This document shows positions 48,811 through 57,034 of a stretch of 64,000 nucleotides of DNA, one piece after another. Within the stretch, counting starts at the first letter, position 1; each line of letters opens with the position of its first letter. The translations under genes were made by a program, and so were the position numbers. The notes beneath the pieces are model-generated. The model saw only the letters and a program-made list of their open reading frames with translations. It ran no database searches and was not told the DNA's origin. Source of the DNA: Dactylosporangium sp. AC04546 (lineage in GTDB: Bacteria > Actinomycetota > Actinomycetes > Mycobacteriales > Micromonosporaceae); the NCBI RefSeq assembly GCF_022095675.1, contig NZ_JAHYSG010000015.1, positions 82,070 through 146,069 on the forward strand. Reading direction: 5' to 3'.

Positions 48811-49507
48811 GCACGCCCATCCGGCCCTGGTAGAGCTCGTCCAGGGCGCGGCCGCCGTCCTCGGTCTGGGCCACCACCTCGCCGCGGACCAGCACGTAGC
48901 CGCGGCCGACGGCGCCCCGCACGGCGCCCAGGGCCGGCTCGGCCATGAGCACCGCGACGCCCTCCTTGGCCAGGCCGGTGACGGTGCGCAGCAGCTCCTG
49001 CACGACGAGCGGGGCCAGGCCGGTCATCATCTCGTCGAGCAGCAGCACCCGCGGTGAGCCCATGAGGGCGCGGGAGACCACGAGCATCTGCTGCTCGCCG
49101 CCGGACAGCACGCCCACCAGGCTCTTCAGGCGCGTGCGCAGGATCGGGAAGCGGTCGATCGCGGTGTCGACCGCCGAGCGCGGCAGGCGCAACAGCTCGG
49201 CCATGACCTGCAGGTTGTCGGCCACGTTGAGCTTGGGGAAGAGCTGCCTTCCCTGCGGTACCACGGCGATCCCGGCCCTGGCCCGGGCGGCCGGCTTGAG
49301 CCGGCTGACGTCCTCGCCGTCGAGCAGGACCCGGCCGGTCGACGGCACCGAGCCGTAGGCCGCCAGCAGCGCGCTGCTCTTGCCGGCGCCGTTCGGGCCG
49401 ACCAGGGCGGTCACGACGCCGCCGGGCGCGACGAGGTCGAGGCCGGTGACGGCGCTGGCGTGGCCGTAGCGCACGCGCAGGCCCTCGAGGCGCAGCTCAT
49501 GAGACAT
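48791..49507 (-). CDS. LIV-type ABC transporter ATP-binding protein (LivF-like)
   Basis: 238 aa ATPase. Walker A LVGPNGAGKSSALLA (about 36-50), VPQGRQLFPKLNVADNLQ (LivF hallmark), signature LSGGEQQMLVVSRAL (about 135-149), Walker B RVLLLDEMMTGLAP. The region after Walker B reads AEPALGAV where VEQN is usual. Last gene of the transporter operon; its start overlaps the LivG-like gene by 11 bp. Confidence 0.88.
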   Translation of the reverse strand: MSHELRLEGLRVRYGHASAVTGLDLVAPGGVVTALVGPNGAGKSSALLAAYGSVPSTGRVLLDGEDVSRLKPAARARAGIAVVPQGRQLFPKLNVADNLQVMAELLRLPRSAVDTAIDRFPILRTRLKSLVGVLSGGEQQMLVVSRALMGSPRVLLLDEMMTGLAPLVVQELLRTVTGLAKEGVAVLMAEPALGAVRGAVGRGYVLVRGEVVAQTEDGGRALDELYQGRMGVLKTAAH

Positions 49508-50300
49508 GCTCGACGTCCTCCACTTCTTCGTCCGTCGCGGCGACCCCGAAGTACACCTGCTGCATCTGCGGGCTGTCGAGGCACTCCCGCGGGTTGCCGT
49601 CGAACACCGCCCGGCCGCGGTCGAGCAGCAGGATCCGGTCGACGAGCCCGGCCACCAGGTCGACGTTGTGGTCGACCAGGATGACCGCGTGGCCGCGCCG
49701 CTGGACGGTGCGGACCACCTCGGAGATGCCGGCCACGCCGGCGGCGTCGGACCCGGCGAACGGCTCGTCGAGCAGCAGGACGAGGGGGTCCTGCCCGAGG
49801 GCCCGGCCGACCTCGACGAGGCGCTGCTCGCCGAGGGACAGGTCGCCCGCCGGCCGGTCGAGCCGGTCGATGCCGAGCTCGCCGGCGAGCTGCTCGACCG
49901 CCTCGGCGTCGGCGGCGGTCTGCGGGCGCAGCGCCCCGCGGAACGCGCCGGAGACCATCTGCCAGATCGTGCCGTGACGCTTGGCGATCCGGCCGAGCAG
50001 CAGGTTCTCGGCGACGGTGAGCTCCAGCGCCAGCTGCGGGTACTGGAACGTGCGGGCCAGGCCGGCCTTCGCCCGCTTGGCGGCCGGCCCGGCGAGGCGC
50101 TGCCCGCGCAGGGTCAGGCTGCCCTCGGTGGCCGGCTGGGCCCCGGAGATGAGGTCGACCAGGGTGGTCTTGCCGGCGCCGTTGGGCCCCACGAGGCCGA
50201 GGATCTCGCCGGCCTCCAGGGTGAAGGAGACGTCCTCCAGCGCGGTGACCCCGCCGTACCGCTTGGTGAGCCCCGATCCGAAAAGCAGTGTCTCAGCCAC
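49497..50300 (-). CDS. LIV-type ABC transporter ATP-binding protein (LivG-like)
   Basis: 267 aa ATPase. Walker A GLVGPNGAGKTTLVDLISG (about 35-53), ARTFQYPQLALELTVAENLL, signature LSLGEQRLVEVGRALG, Walker B LVLLLDEPFAG and H-loop VDHNVDLV. The C-terminal extension with an acidic tail is typical of LivG. GTG 50300 overlaps the LivM-like gene by 8 bp. Couples ATP hydrolysis to import of an acid or amino-acid-like solute. Confidence 0.88.
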   Translation of the reverse strand: MAETLLFGSGLTKRYGGVTALEDVSFTLEAGEILGLVGPNGAGKTTLVDLISGAQPATEGSLTLRGQRLAGPAAKRAKAGLARTFQYPQLALELTVAENLLLGRIAKRHGTIWQMVSGAFRGALRPQTAADAEAVEQLAGELGIDRLDRPAGDLSLGEQRLVEVGRALGQDPLVLLLDEPFAGSDAAGVAGISEVVRTVQRRGHAVILVDHNVDLVAGLVDRILLLDRGRAVFDGNPRECLDSPQMQQVYFGVAATDEEVEDVEHVS

Positions 50301-51243
50301 GCCGTCCCCCTACGAGTCGCACGAGCCTGCTCGCGTAACCGATCACGCCCTGCGGCGCGACCAGCAGGATGACCAGCACGCCGAGCGCGAGGATCAGCGT
50401 GCCACTGGTTTCGACCGCCGGGAAGTTCAGCGTGAGCTGCACGGCGATCACGGCGCCGAGCACCGCGCCCCACGGCGTGGCCGAGCCGCCGATGAGCGGC
50501 ATGAAGATGGCCAGGAAGACCAGGTTGAGCGTGAACGTGTCGGGGGTGACGCTGCCCGCCGAGTAGGTGAACAGCCCGCCGCCGACGGCCGCGATGGCCG
50601 CGCCGACGGCCAGGGCGACGAGGTTCATCACCGGCACCCGCACCCCGGCCGCCTCGACGGCGCGGGGCGCGTCGCGCATGGTCCGCACGATGACGCCCCA
50701 CGGCGACATGCGCAGCCGGTCGAGCAGGAACGCGATGGCGCACACGACGACGACCGAGCCGACGACGACCTGGTAGTGCGACGGCTGCCAGCCGAAGAGG
50801 TTCAGCTGGCGCAGCGAGCCGAGGCCGCCGGAGCCGCCGGACAGCGCCTCGGCGTCGACGAGCAGCGCCGTGAACGCCATGCCGAACAGCAGCGTGACCG
50901 CGGCCAGGAAGAACCCGGACAGCCGCCGGGTGGCCAGGCCGAGCAGCACCGCCACGACGGCGGCGACGATCGGCCCGACGATCCACGCGGCGACGAGCGG
51001 CAGCCCGGTCTTGGCCGAGATGAGCCCGACGGCGTAGCCGCCGATGCCCGCGTACGCGCCGTAGGCCATCGACAGCGACCCGGCCATCAGGTACGGCACG
51101 TACATGCCGAGCGCGACGAGCGCGTAGGTCGCGGTGGTGGTGACCAGGGTCTGCTTGTACCCGTCCGTGCCGACCCAGGTCAGCAGCAGCGCACCACCGG
51201 CGACGCCGAGCAGCAGGCCCAGCGAGCCCCGAATCCGGTTCAT
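50293..51243 (-). CDS. LIV-type ABC transporter permease (LivM-like)
   Basis: 316 aa with about nine transmembrane helices and the conserved LivM segments LMAGSLSMAYGAYAGIGGYA (about 52-71) and RLRMSPWGVIVRTMRDAPRAVEAAGV, which contacts the ATPase. ATG 51243 overlaps the LivH-like stop by 4 bp. Confidence 0.88.
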   Translation of the reverse strand: MNRIRGSLGLLLGVAGGALLLTWVGTDGYKQTLVTTTATYALVALGMYVPYLMAGSLSMAYGAYAGIGGYAVGLISAKTGLPLVAAWIVGPIVAAVVAVLLGLATRRLSGFFLAAVTLLFGMAFTALLVDAEALSGGSGGLGSLRQLNLFGWQPSHYQVVVGSVVVVCAIAFLLDRLRMSPWGVIVRTMRDAPRAVEAAGVRVPVMNLVALAVGAAIAAVGGGLFTYSAGSVTPDTFTLNLVFLAIFMPLIGGSATPWGAVLGAVIAVQLTLNFPAVETSGTLILALGVLVILLVAPQGVIGYASRLVRLVGGRRG

Positions 51244-52115
51244 GCTCTGACCCTCCTGACGAAGAGACCGCTCGGCTTGAAGGCGAAGAAGATCAGGGCC
51301 ACGAAGAGCAGCCCGTAGACGTGCGACTGGCCGCCGAAGTAGTACGGCACGAAGACCTCGACCGCCCCGAGCAGCAGCCCGCCGGCGAGCGGGGCCCAGA
51401 CGGACCCGGTACCGCCGACGACCATCGCCAGGAAGCCCGACAGCGCCCAGCTCAGGCCGGACAGCGAGCTCACCCCGGCCTTCGGCGCGAACAGCAGGCC
51501 GGTGATCCCGGCCAGCAGGCCCGACACGATGAAGGCGACGAGCCGCACCCGGTTGACCGGCAGGCCGAGCAGCGAGGCGGCGTGGGTGCTGTCGCCGACG
51601 GCCCGCAGGAGGCGGCCGGTCCGGGTGTACCGGATCCAGGCCGCCAGCCCGGCGAACGCGACGACGGTGAAGCAGAGCAGCAGGACCGTGGCCGGCTGGA
51701 CGACGATGTCGCCGACCGGCACCGGGTCGAAGGTGAGCAGGTTCTGGCCCGGCAGGGTGGTGTAGCCGAAGAGGTACCCGCCGAGCTGCTGGATGGTGAA
51801 CAGGACGGCGGCGACCGCGACCAGCGCCGGTAGCTCACCGCCGCCGGAGCGGCGCTGGACCGGCCGGACCACCGCCAGCTCCGTCACGACGGCCAGCGCC
51901 GCCGACGCGAGGATCGCCACCGCGGCGGCGGCCCAGACGTTCATCTCCTCGTAGAGCACGAGGTACGACGTGCACAGGCCGCCGACCATGGCGTACGGGC
52001 CGATCGCGAAGTTGAAGAAGCCGGCGCCGACGAGGACCAGGTAATAGGCCAGCGCGAGCAGGCCGAAGAAACACCCCATCTCGAGTGCGGACAACCACAG
52101 CTGCAACTGGCCCAT
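51240..52115 (-). CDS. LIV-type ABC transporter permease (LivH-like)
   Basis: 291 aa permease with about eight transmembrane helices. YYLVLVGAGFFNFAIGPYAM near the N-terminus and YTRTGRLLRAVGDSTHAASLLG in the coupling loop are LivH hallmarks. Starts 12 bp after the binding-protein stop. Confidence 0.88.
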   Translation of the reverse strand: MGQLQLWLSALEMGCFFGLLALAYYLVLVGAGFFNFAIGPYAMVGGLCTSYLVLYEEMNVWAAAAVAILASAALAVVTELAVVRPVQRRSGGGELPALVAVAAVLFTIQQLGGYLFGYTTLPGQNLLTFDPVPVGDIVVQPATVLLLCFTVVAFAGLAAWIRYTRTGRLLRAVGDSTHAASLLGLPVNRVRLVAFIVSGLLAGITGLLFAPKAGVSSLSGLSWALSGFLAMVVGGTGSVWAPLAGGLLLGAVEVFVPYYFGGQSHVYGLLFVALIFFAFKPSGLFVRRVRA

Positions 52116-52127
52116 TCTGGGGTACTC

Positions 52128-53345
52128 CTACTTCTTGCAGGGCGGCTGGAAGGTGGCCCAGGGGCCCTTCGGCTTGTTGTCCTTGCCGAACTCGACGAGC
52201 GACAGGCCGCAGGGGCCGTCCGCGCCGAGGTGCTTGTCGGCGCTGAAGCTGAGCGTGAAGTTCGACTGGCCGAACGTCGCCGGGTAGCCCTTGATGCTCT
52301 GGATGGCCTCGTTGAGCTTCTTGGGGTCGTCGGGACCGCCGGCCTTCTCGATGGCCTGCTTGAGCAGGTGCACCGAGTCCCACGCCTGCGCGTCGTAGGC
52401 GGTGATGTCGTAGTCCTTGCCGTTCTTGGCCTGCAGCAGCTTCACCAGCTCCTGCGTCCGCGGGTTCTCGTTGTTGATCGAGCCCATGAAGATCAGGCCT
52501 TCGAGCGCGCCGGGGGCGGCGAGCTTCCAGCTGGAGGGCTGGTTGCCGATGGAGGCGAGCGAGAACCGCTTCACGCCGGCCATCTGCGCGCCGAGCGTGT
52601 TCTGGGCGAGGACCTCGAACGCGCCGCCGACGCTGGTGACCAGCACCGCGTCGGGCTTGGCGTTCTTGAGCCGGGCGACCTGTGCGGACAGGTCGCTGGC
52701 GTTGGCCGCGCCCTTCTCGGTGGCGACGATCTCCACGCAGGTCATGGCGGCGAACAGCGCCTTGTCGAGCGCGGCGATCGTGGTGGTGTCGTCGGTGAGG
52801 ACGCCGAGCTTGGTGATGTTGGCGGCCTTGAAGGCGCCGCAGTACACCTCGGCCCAGTCGGTGGTCGTGTTGGCGAGCATGTAGATGAGCTCGTGGTTGG
52901 GTGGCGCCACGAGGGTGGCGGTCACGCCGGTGGGGGCGATCGCCGGCAGCCCGAGCTGGGTGAGGGTGGACTTGGCCTGGAGGATGGCGGCGCTGCCGCT
53001 CTGCAGCAGCAGGACCTTGGCGCCCTGGCCGGCGAGCTTCTGCAGCACGGCCGGGACCTTGGTCGGGTCGGACTCGTCGTTCTCGACGACGAGCTGCAGC
53101 GGCCGTCCCATGACGCCGCCCTTGTCGTTGATGTCCTGCACGGCGAGGCGGATGGTCTTGCCGGCGATGGTGGAGTACGAAGCTCCGGAGCCGGTGCTGT
53201 CCTCGTCCAGTCCGATGATGATCGGCGCGCCTGATGCGGTGCCGTTGGTCGGCTTCTGGTCGTCCGCCTTACTGCCACATGCGCTGATCGCGAGCGCGGC
53301 CAGTGCGAGGCAGCCGACGATGCGACTCGTCGATAAAACGCCCAT
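52128..53345 (-). CDS. LIV-type periplasmic-binding lipoprotein (LivK-like)
   Basis: 405 aa. Lipoprotein signal peptide with Cys in ISACGS (about residue 23), then a type I periplasmic-binding fold: IIIGLDEDSTGSGASYSTIAG, AVQDINDKGGVMGRPLQLVV, VLLLQSGSAAILQAKSTLTQ. Several Cys in the mature part (VYCGAF, MTCVEI, GPCGLS, PPCKK) could form disulfides. ATG 53345 has AGGGG 5 nt upstream. First gene of the transporter operon, 75 bp downstream of a KstR2-type box, so the ligand may be a steroid ring C/D acid rather than a branched-chain amino acid (inference). Confidence 0.87.
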   Translation of the reverse strand: MGVLSTSRIVGCLALAALAISACGSKADDQKPTNGTASGAPIIIGLDEDSTGSGASYSTIAGKTIRLAVQDINDKGGVMGRPLQLVVENDESDPTKVPAVLQKLAGQGAKVLLLQSGSAAILQAKSTLTQLGLPAIAPTGVTATLVAPPNHELIYMLANTTTDWAEVYCGAFKAANITKLGVLTDDTTTIAALDKALFAAMTCVEIVATEKGAANASDLSAQVARLKNAKPDAVLVTSVGGAFEVLAQNTLGAQMAGVKRFSLASIGNQPSSWKLAAPGALEGLIFMGSINNENPRTQELVKLLQAKNGKDYDITAYDAQAWDSVHLLKQAIEKAGGPDDPKKLNEAIQSIKGYPATFGQSNFTLSFSADKHLGADGPCGLSLVEFGKDNKPKGPWATFQPPCKK

Positions 53346-53714
53346 GTGTACCCCTGTCACGGAATGTTACGAAACGTCAACCTTCAGGCAGATCGCGGCC
53401 GAGCCGCCGGGATGTTCAAAACCTAACAAGCGCTTGGTTTTTACATCTTGGCCACGGCTGCCGGGCGTGTCAAGGACACTCGAGGTGCCCGCACGTAACA
53501 GAACCGTCAAAGTCGCGCTCCCACATCGCTCCGATTCCCGAGGTCACGGGCTTGCCTCCATGATCGGGACCGGACGGCCGGTCACGGGTCACCGAAACGT
53601 CCATGTTCGCCCTCCCCCACCCGGCAACGCCCCGGCCGGGCAGTTGGGGCGAGGTGGCGGTGTGGCAGGAGCCGTCGCCGGGCCCTCGCGGGGCGGTGAC
53701 AGAATCGGGCGTCT
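53346..53714. other. 369-bp intergenic region between LivK-like and helicase genes
   Basis: Contains the KstR2-type box at 53421-53438 and a TTGACG hexamer on the minus strand (53380-53375). Between 53450 and 53714 there are GC-rich short inverted repeats but no ORF I would support; a GACAGAAT sequence 15 bp before the helicase ATG may be its -10 region, making that mRNA nearly leaderless. Confidence 0.5.
53421..53438 (-). promoter_or_regulatory. KstR2-type operator 6 (ABC transporter)
   Basis: Minus strand reads ACCAAGCGCTTGTTAGGT, identical to operator 2 in front of ipdF. It lies 75 bp upstream of the LivK-like start and is the only box in the 369-bp region. Confidence 0.85.
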
Positions 53715-56390
53715 ATGGAACCGAGCAGGGTGCTGGCCGCGCTCGCCGACCTCGCGCCCGCGGGGCGGGAGCGGACGCTCGACGTCGCCAAGGGCGACCA
53801 GCCGATCCTCTTCCTCCGCGACCCCGACCGTGCGCCGCGCAACCGGGCCGCCGACCGGCTCGCCGCGCTCGACGCGCTCCACCGCGACGAGCGGATCCTG
53901 CGGCGCGGGTGGGCCTGGCTGCTCGGGGTCGCCGACGTCGACGGGGCCGTGAAGAAGCTGCGGGTGCCTCTCGTCGCCGAGCCCGTCCGGCTGGAGCGCG
54001 CCGGCCGCAGCTACAAGGTCGTCCCCGCCGGCGACCTGGAGCTCACCCCGCTGCTCACCGACCGTGAGCACGCCCGCACCCTCGAGGCGGCACCCGGGCT
54101 CGGGACGGCGGCGTGGCTCGGCAGCGTCGGTACCAGAGGATGGGTCACCACCGCCGCGGAGGCCGCCGGGTTCAAGCCCGACCGGCTCCTCGACGGCCCC
54201 GCGCCGCTCGCCACGCTGCCGGTGGACGAGCTCGTGGGGCAGGCGATCGCCGCGCTCTACGTGGCCCGGGACGTCTCCGCCGCCGGGCTGCGCGACACGC
54301 TGCGCGCCTGGTCGACTCGGGCCGGGCTGGAGCAGACCGCGCTCGCGGCGGTCTACGGGTCGGGCGCCGCGGCCGCCGAGCACGACGAGCCGGTCGTGTC
54401 GCCGCTGCCGCTCAACCGGGCCCAGCGGGAGGTCGTGCGCCGCACCCGCCACGAGCCGGTCGTGGTCGTCTCCGGGCCGCCCGGCAACGGCAAGAGCCAC
54501 GCCGTCGTGGCAGCCGCCCTCGACACCGTCCACCGGGGCGGGTCCGTGCTCGTCGCCACCCAGTCGGCGCACGCGGCCGAGGTGCTCGGCGAGCTCCTCG
54601 CGCGGTACCCCGGGCCGGAGCCGGTCCTGTTCGGCAACACCGAGCGCCGCGGCCGCATCGTGGCCACCCTCACCGCGGGCCTGCCGGCCGGCGTCACCGG
54701 CCAGCAGCTGCGCGCCGACGATGCCTCCGTCGAGTCCGCCCGGCAGGCCGTCGACGCGATCGCCGGCGGCATCGGCGCCGCCCTCGACCTGGAGCGGGCC
54801 GCCGCGACGATGCGGACCTGGGAGCCCCTGCTGGCCGGGCTCCGCGCCGAGGCCCCAAAGGTCTTCGCAAAAGACTTCGATCCGGACAAGATACGGAAAA
54901 TCCGGTTCGCCCGCAGATGGCGCCTCAAGCGGCTGACCGGCGTCGACGAGGACCGCCTCCCCCAGCTCCTCGAGGCCCTGAAGGCCGACCGGGCGGCCGC
55001 CACCCTCGCCGTCAGCGGCGGCACGGATCTGGCAACCGCCTGGGACGCCCTCGACGAGGCCGACCGCCGGCTCGCCGACGCCGTCGGCACGGCCATGCGC
55101 CACAGCGCCACCAGCGGCAAGCGCTGGGGCGGTGACGCCCGCCGCAGTACCGCTGCCCTCGCGGCCGCACTGCGCACGGGCCGCAACGGCCGCCGGGAGG
55201 CCCTCGCCGCCCTCGACGGCCCGGCCCTCGTCGAGGCGCTGCCGCTGTGGATCGGCACCGTCACCGACGTCGAGGACCTGCTGCCGCCCACGCCCGGCCT
55301 GTTCGACCTGGTCATCCTCGACGAGGCCGCCCACATCGACCAGCTGCGGGCCGCCCCGGTGCTGGCCCGCGCCCGCCGCGCCCTCGTCGCCGGCGACCCC
55401 AACCAGCTGCGGTTCGTCAGCTTCGTCGCCGACGTCGACGTGGCCGCGACCCTGGGACGGCACGGCCTCAGCGAGCGGGTCGACGTGCGCCGCTCCAGCG
55501 CGTACGACGTCGCCGTGGGCGCCGCCCCCGTCACCTGGCTCGACGAGCACTACCGCTGCGCCCCGCACCTCATCGACTTCTCGGCCCGCCGCTTCTACCA
55601 GGGCCGGCTGCACCTCATGACCCGCCACCCGCGCACCGAGCGGATCGACGCGATCGACGTCGTGCACGTCCCCGACGCGGAGGTCAAGGACGGCGTCAAC
55701 CAGCGGGAGGTCGACGCGATCCTGGCCGCGATCGCGCAACTGAACGGCAGCACGGGCATCGGGGTCGTCACGCCGTTCCGCGCGCAGGCCGACGCGATCG
55801 AGGCGGCCCTGCTCAGGACGCTGCCGGTGGAGGAGATCGAGCGGCTCGGGCTGCGCACCGGCACGGTCCACGCGTTCCAGGGCAGCGAGGCCGCCACGGT
55901 CATCGTGTCGCTCGGCCTCGTCGACGGCGACTCCCCCGCCCGGCAGCGCTTCGCCGCCGAGCCCAACCTGTTCAACGTCATGGTCACCCGCGCCCGGGAG
56001 CGGCTCGTCGTGGTGACGTCACTGACCGGGGGCACCGGCCTGGTCGCGGACTACCTGGCCCACGCGGAGGGCCCCCGCGGCTCCCACGACGATCCGGACG
56101 CGGCGGTCGTACCGTTCGTGCGGCGCATGGCCACCGAGCTCACGGCCGCCGGGCACGACGTCCGGACGGCCTACGCGGTCGGCGGCTGGACGATCGACGT
56201 CGTCGCCGACGGGACCGGCCTGATCTGCGGCCCGCACCCCGACGGCAACGCCGCCCACGTCGAGCGCCAGCGCGCCCTGCGGCGGGCCGGCTGGACGCTG
56301 CACGACGCGTTCGCGAGCCGCTGGGGCGGCGACCCGGTCCGCGCGGCGCTCGACCTGTCGGCGCAGCTGCGCCGTAGGGTGCCGGGGTGA
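53715..56390 (+). CDS. SF1 (Upf1-like) helicase with C-terminal nuclease-like domain
   Basis: 891 aa. Helicase motifs: Walker A SGPPGNGKSHAVV (about 253-265), motif II VILDEAAHID (about 532-541), motif III VAGDPNQLRF, then GIGVVTPFRAQ, TVHAFQGSEAATVIVSLG and VI NVMVTRARERLVVV. Residues about 800-891 resemble the MTES_1575-type endonuclease fold appended to such helicases (WTIDVVADG, ERQRALRRAGW, HDAFASRWGG), but the acidic active site is only partly preserved. An N-terminal region of about 230 residues is unrecognised. The downstream gene overlaps its stop (GTGA). A DNA repair or defence role is possible. Confidence 0.8.
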   Translation: MEPSRVLAALADLAPAGRERTLDVAKGDQPILFLRDPDRAPRNRAADRLAALDALHRDERILRRGWAWLLGVADVDGAVKKLRVPLVAEPVRLERAGRSYKVVPAGDLELTPLLTDREHARTLEAAPGLGTAAWLGSVGTRGWVTTAAEAAGFKPDRLLDGPAPLATLPVDELVGQAIAALYVARDVSAAGLRDTLRAWSTRAGLEQTALAAVYGSGAAAAEHDEPVVSPLPLNRAQREVVRRTRHEPVVVVSGPPGNGKSHAVVAAALDTVHRGGSVLVATQSAHAAEVLGELLARYPGPEPVLFGNTERRGRIVATLTAGLPAGVTGQQLRADDASVESARQAVDAIAGGIGAALDLERAAATMRTWEPLLAGLRAEAPKVFAKDFDPDKIRKIRFARRWRLKRLTGVDEDRLPQLLEALKADRAAATLAVSGGTDLATAWDALDEADRRLADAVGTAMRHSATSGKRWGGDARRSTAALAAALRTGRNGRREALAALDGPALVEALPLWIGTVTDVEDLLPPTPGLFDLVILDEAAHIDQLRAAPVLARARRALVAGDPNQLRFVSFVADVDVAATLGRHGLSERVDVRRSSAYDVAVGAAPVTWLDEHYRCAPHLIDFSARRFYQGRLHLMTRHPRTERIDAIDVVHVPDAEVKDGVNQREVDAILAAIAQLNGSTGIGVVTPFRAQADAIEAALLRTLPVEEIERLGLRTGTVHAFQGSEAATVIVSLGLVDGDSPARQRFAAEPNLFNVMVTRARERLVVVTSLTGGTGLVADYLAHAEGPRGSHDDPDAAVVPFVRRMATELTAAGHDVRTAYAVGGWTIDVVADGTGLICGPHPDGNAAHVERQRALRRAGWTLHDAFASRWGGDPVRAALDLSAQLRRRVPG

Positions 56391-57031
56391 ACCTCACCGA
56401 TGCGTTCGGCGTCCTGCTCGGCCGGCCCCTCGACGCGTTCGACCCGGCGGCGACGTACGCCCTGTACCACTGGGACGACATGTCCTCCGACGAGTTCGAC
56501 CCCGAGGAGGCCGACTTCGGCGCGGTCCCGCCCGCGCCGGCCGCCGAGGCCGACGGCGGCGACGCGCTGCTGTCGCTGGAGCGGTGGCGCTTCGACCACG
56601 CCCGCAGCCTGTTCCTGCTCGACGGCGGCCCGGTGCTCGGCGCCGACGCCGACCCGGCCGAGCTCGCCGCGGCCGGGTACCTGCCGGTCGTCCACCGGGT
56701 CGTCACCGACGGGACCCTGCTCGACGCGATGAAGGCCGCGACCTGGACGATGAGCGCCCCCGACGGCCTCGTCCCGCTGCCCCGCCGCGCCGTGGTCGAG
56801 CCGCGCTGGGCCGGGGCCCTGTCCGGGGTCGGTGACGCCGCGCTGCGCGAGCACCTGATGACGCTGTGCCTGACGCCGCACTGGGCCCGCTCCGACGGCG
56901 CCTGGTTCGCCGGCACCGACCCCACCGGCGACCTGCGCCCGGCCGCCGACCTGCCGGGCCACGAGGTGCTCGCGGCCTGGCACTTCGGCGAGGGCCAGGC
57001 CGCGAGCGCGGTGATGTCGATCAAATCCTGA
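56387..57031 (+). CDS. Hypothetical acidic protein coupled to the helicase
   Basis: 214 aa, acidic at residues about 28-58 (DDMSSDEFDPEEADFG), with no signal peptide or recognisable enzyme motif. GTG 56387 overlaps the helicase stop by 4 bp, so the two are translationally coupled and probably act together. It ends 3 bp from the convergent CU044_5270-type gene. Confidence 0.65.
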   Translation: MNLTDAFGVLLGRPLDAFDPAATYALYHWDDMSSDEFDPEEADFGAVPPAPAAEADGGDALLSLERWRFDHARSLFLLDGGPVLGADADPAELAAAGYLPVVHRVVTDGTLLDAMKAATWTMSAPDGLVPLPRRAVVEPRWAGALSGVGDAALREHLMTLCLTPHWARSDGAWFAGTDPTGDLRPAADLPGHEVLAAWHFGEGQAASAVMSIKS

Positions 57032-57034
57032 CGG

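Noticed and set aside
16651..53438. KstR (KstR1) sites
   Set aside because: I saw no TnnAACnnGTTnnA-type palindromes upstream of these operons, and ring A/B or side-chain genes (kstD, hsa, mce4) are absent from the window.
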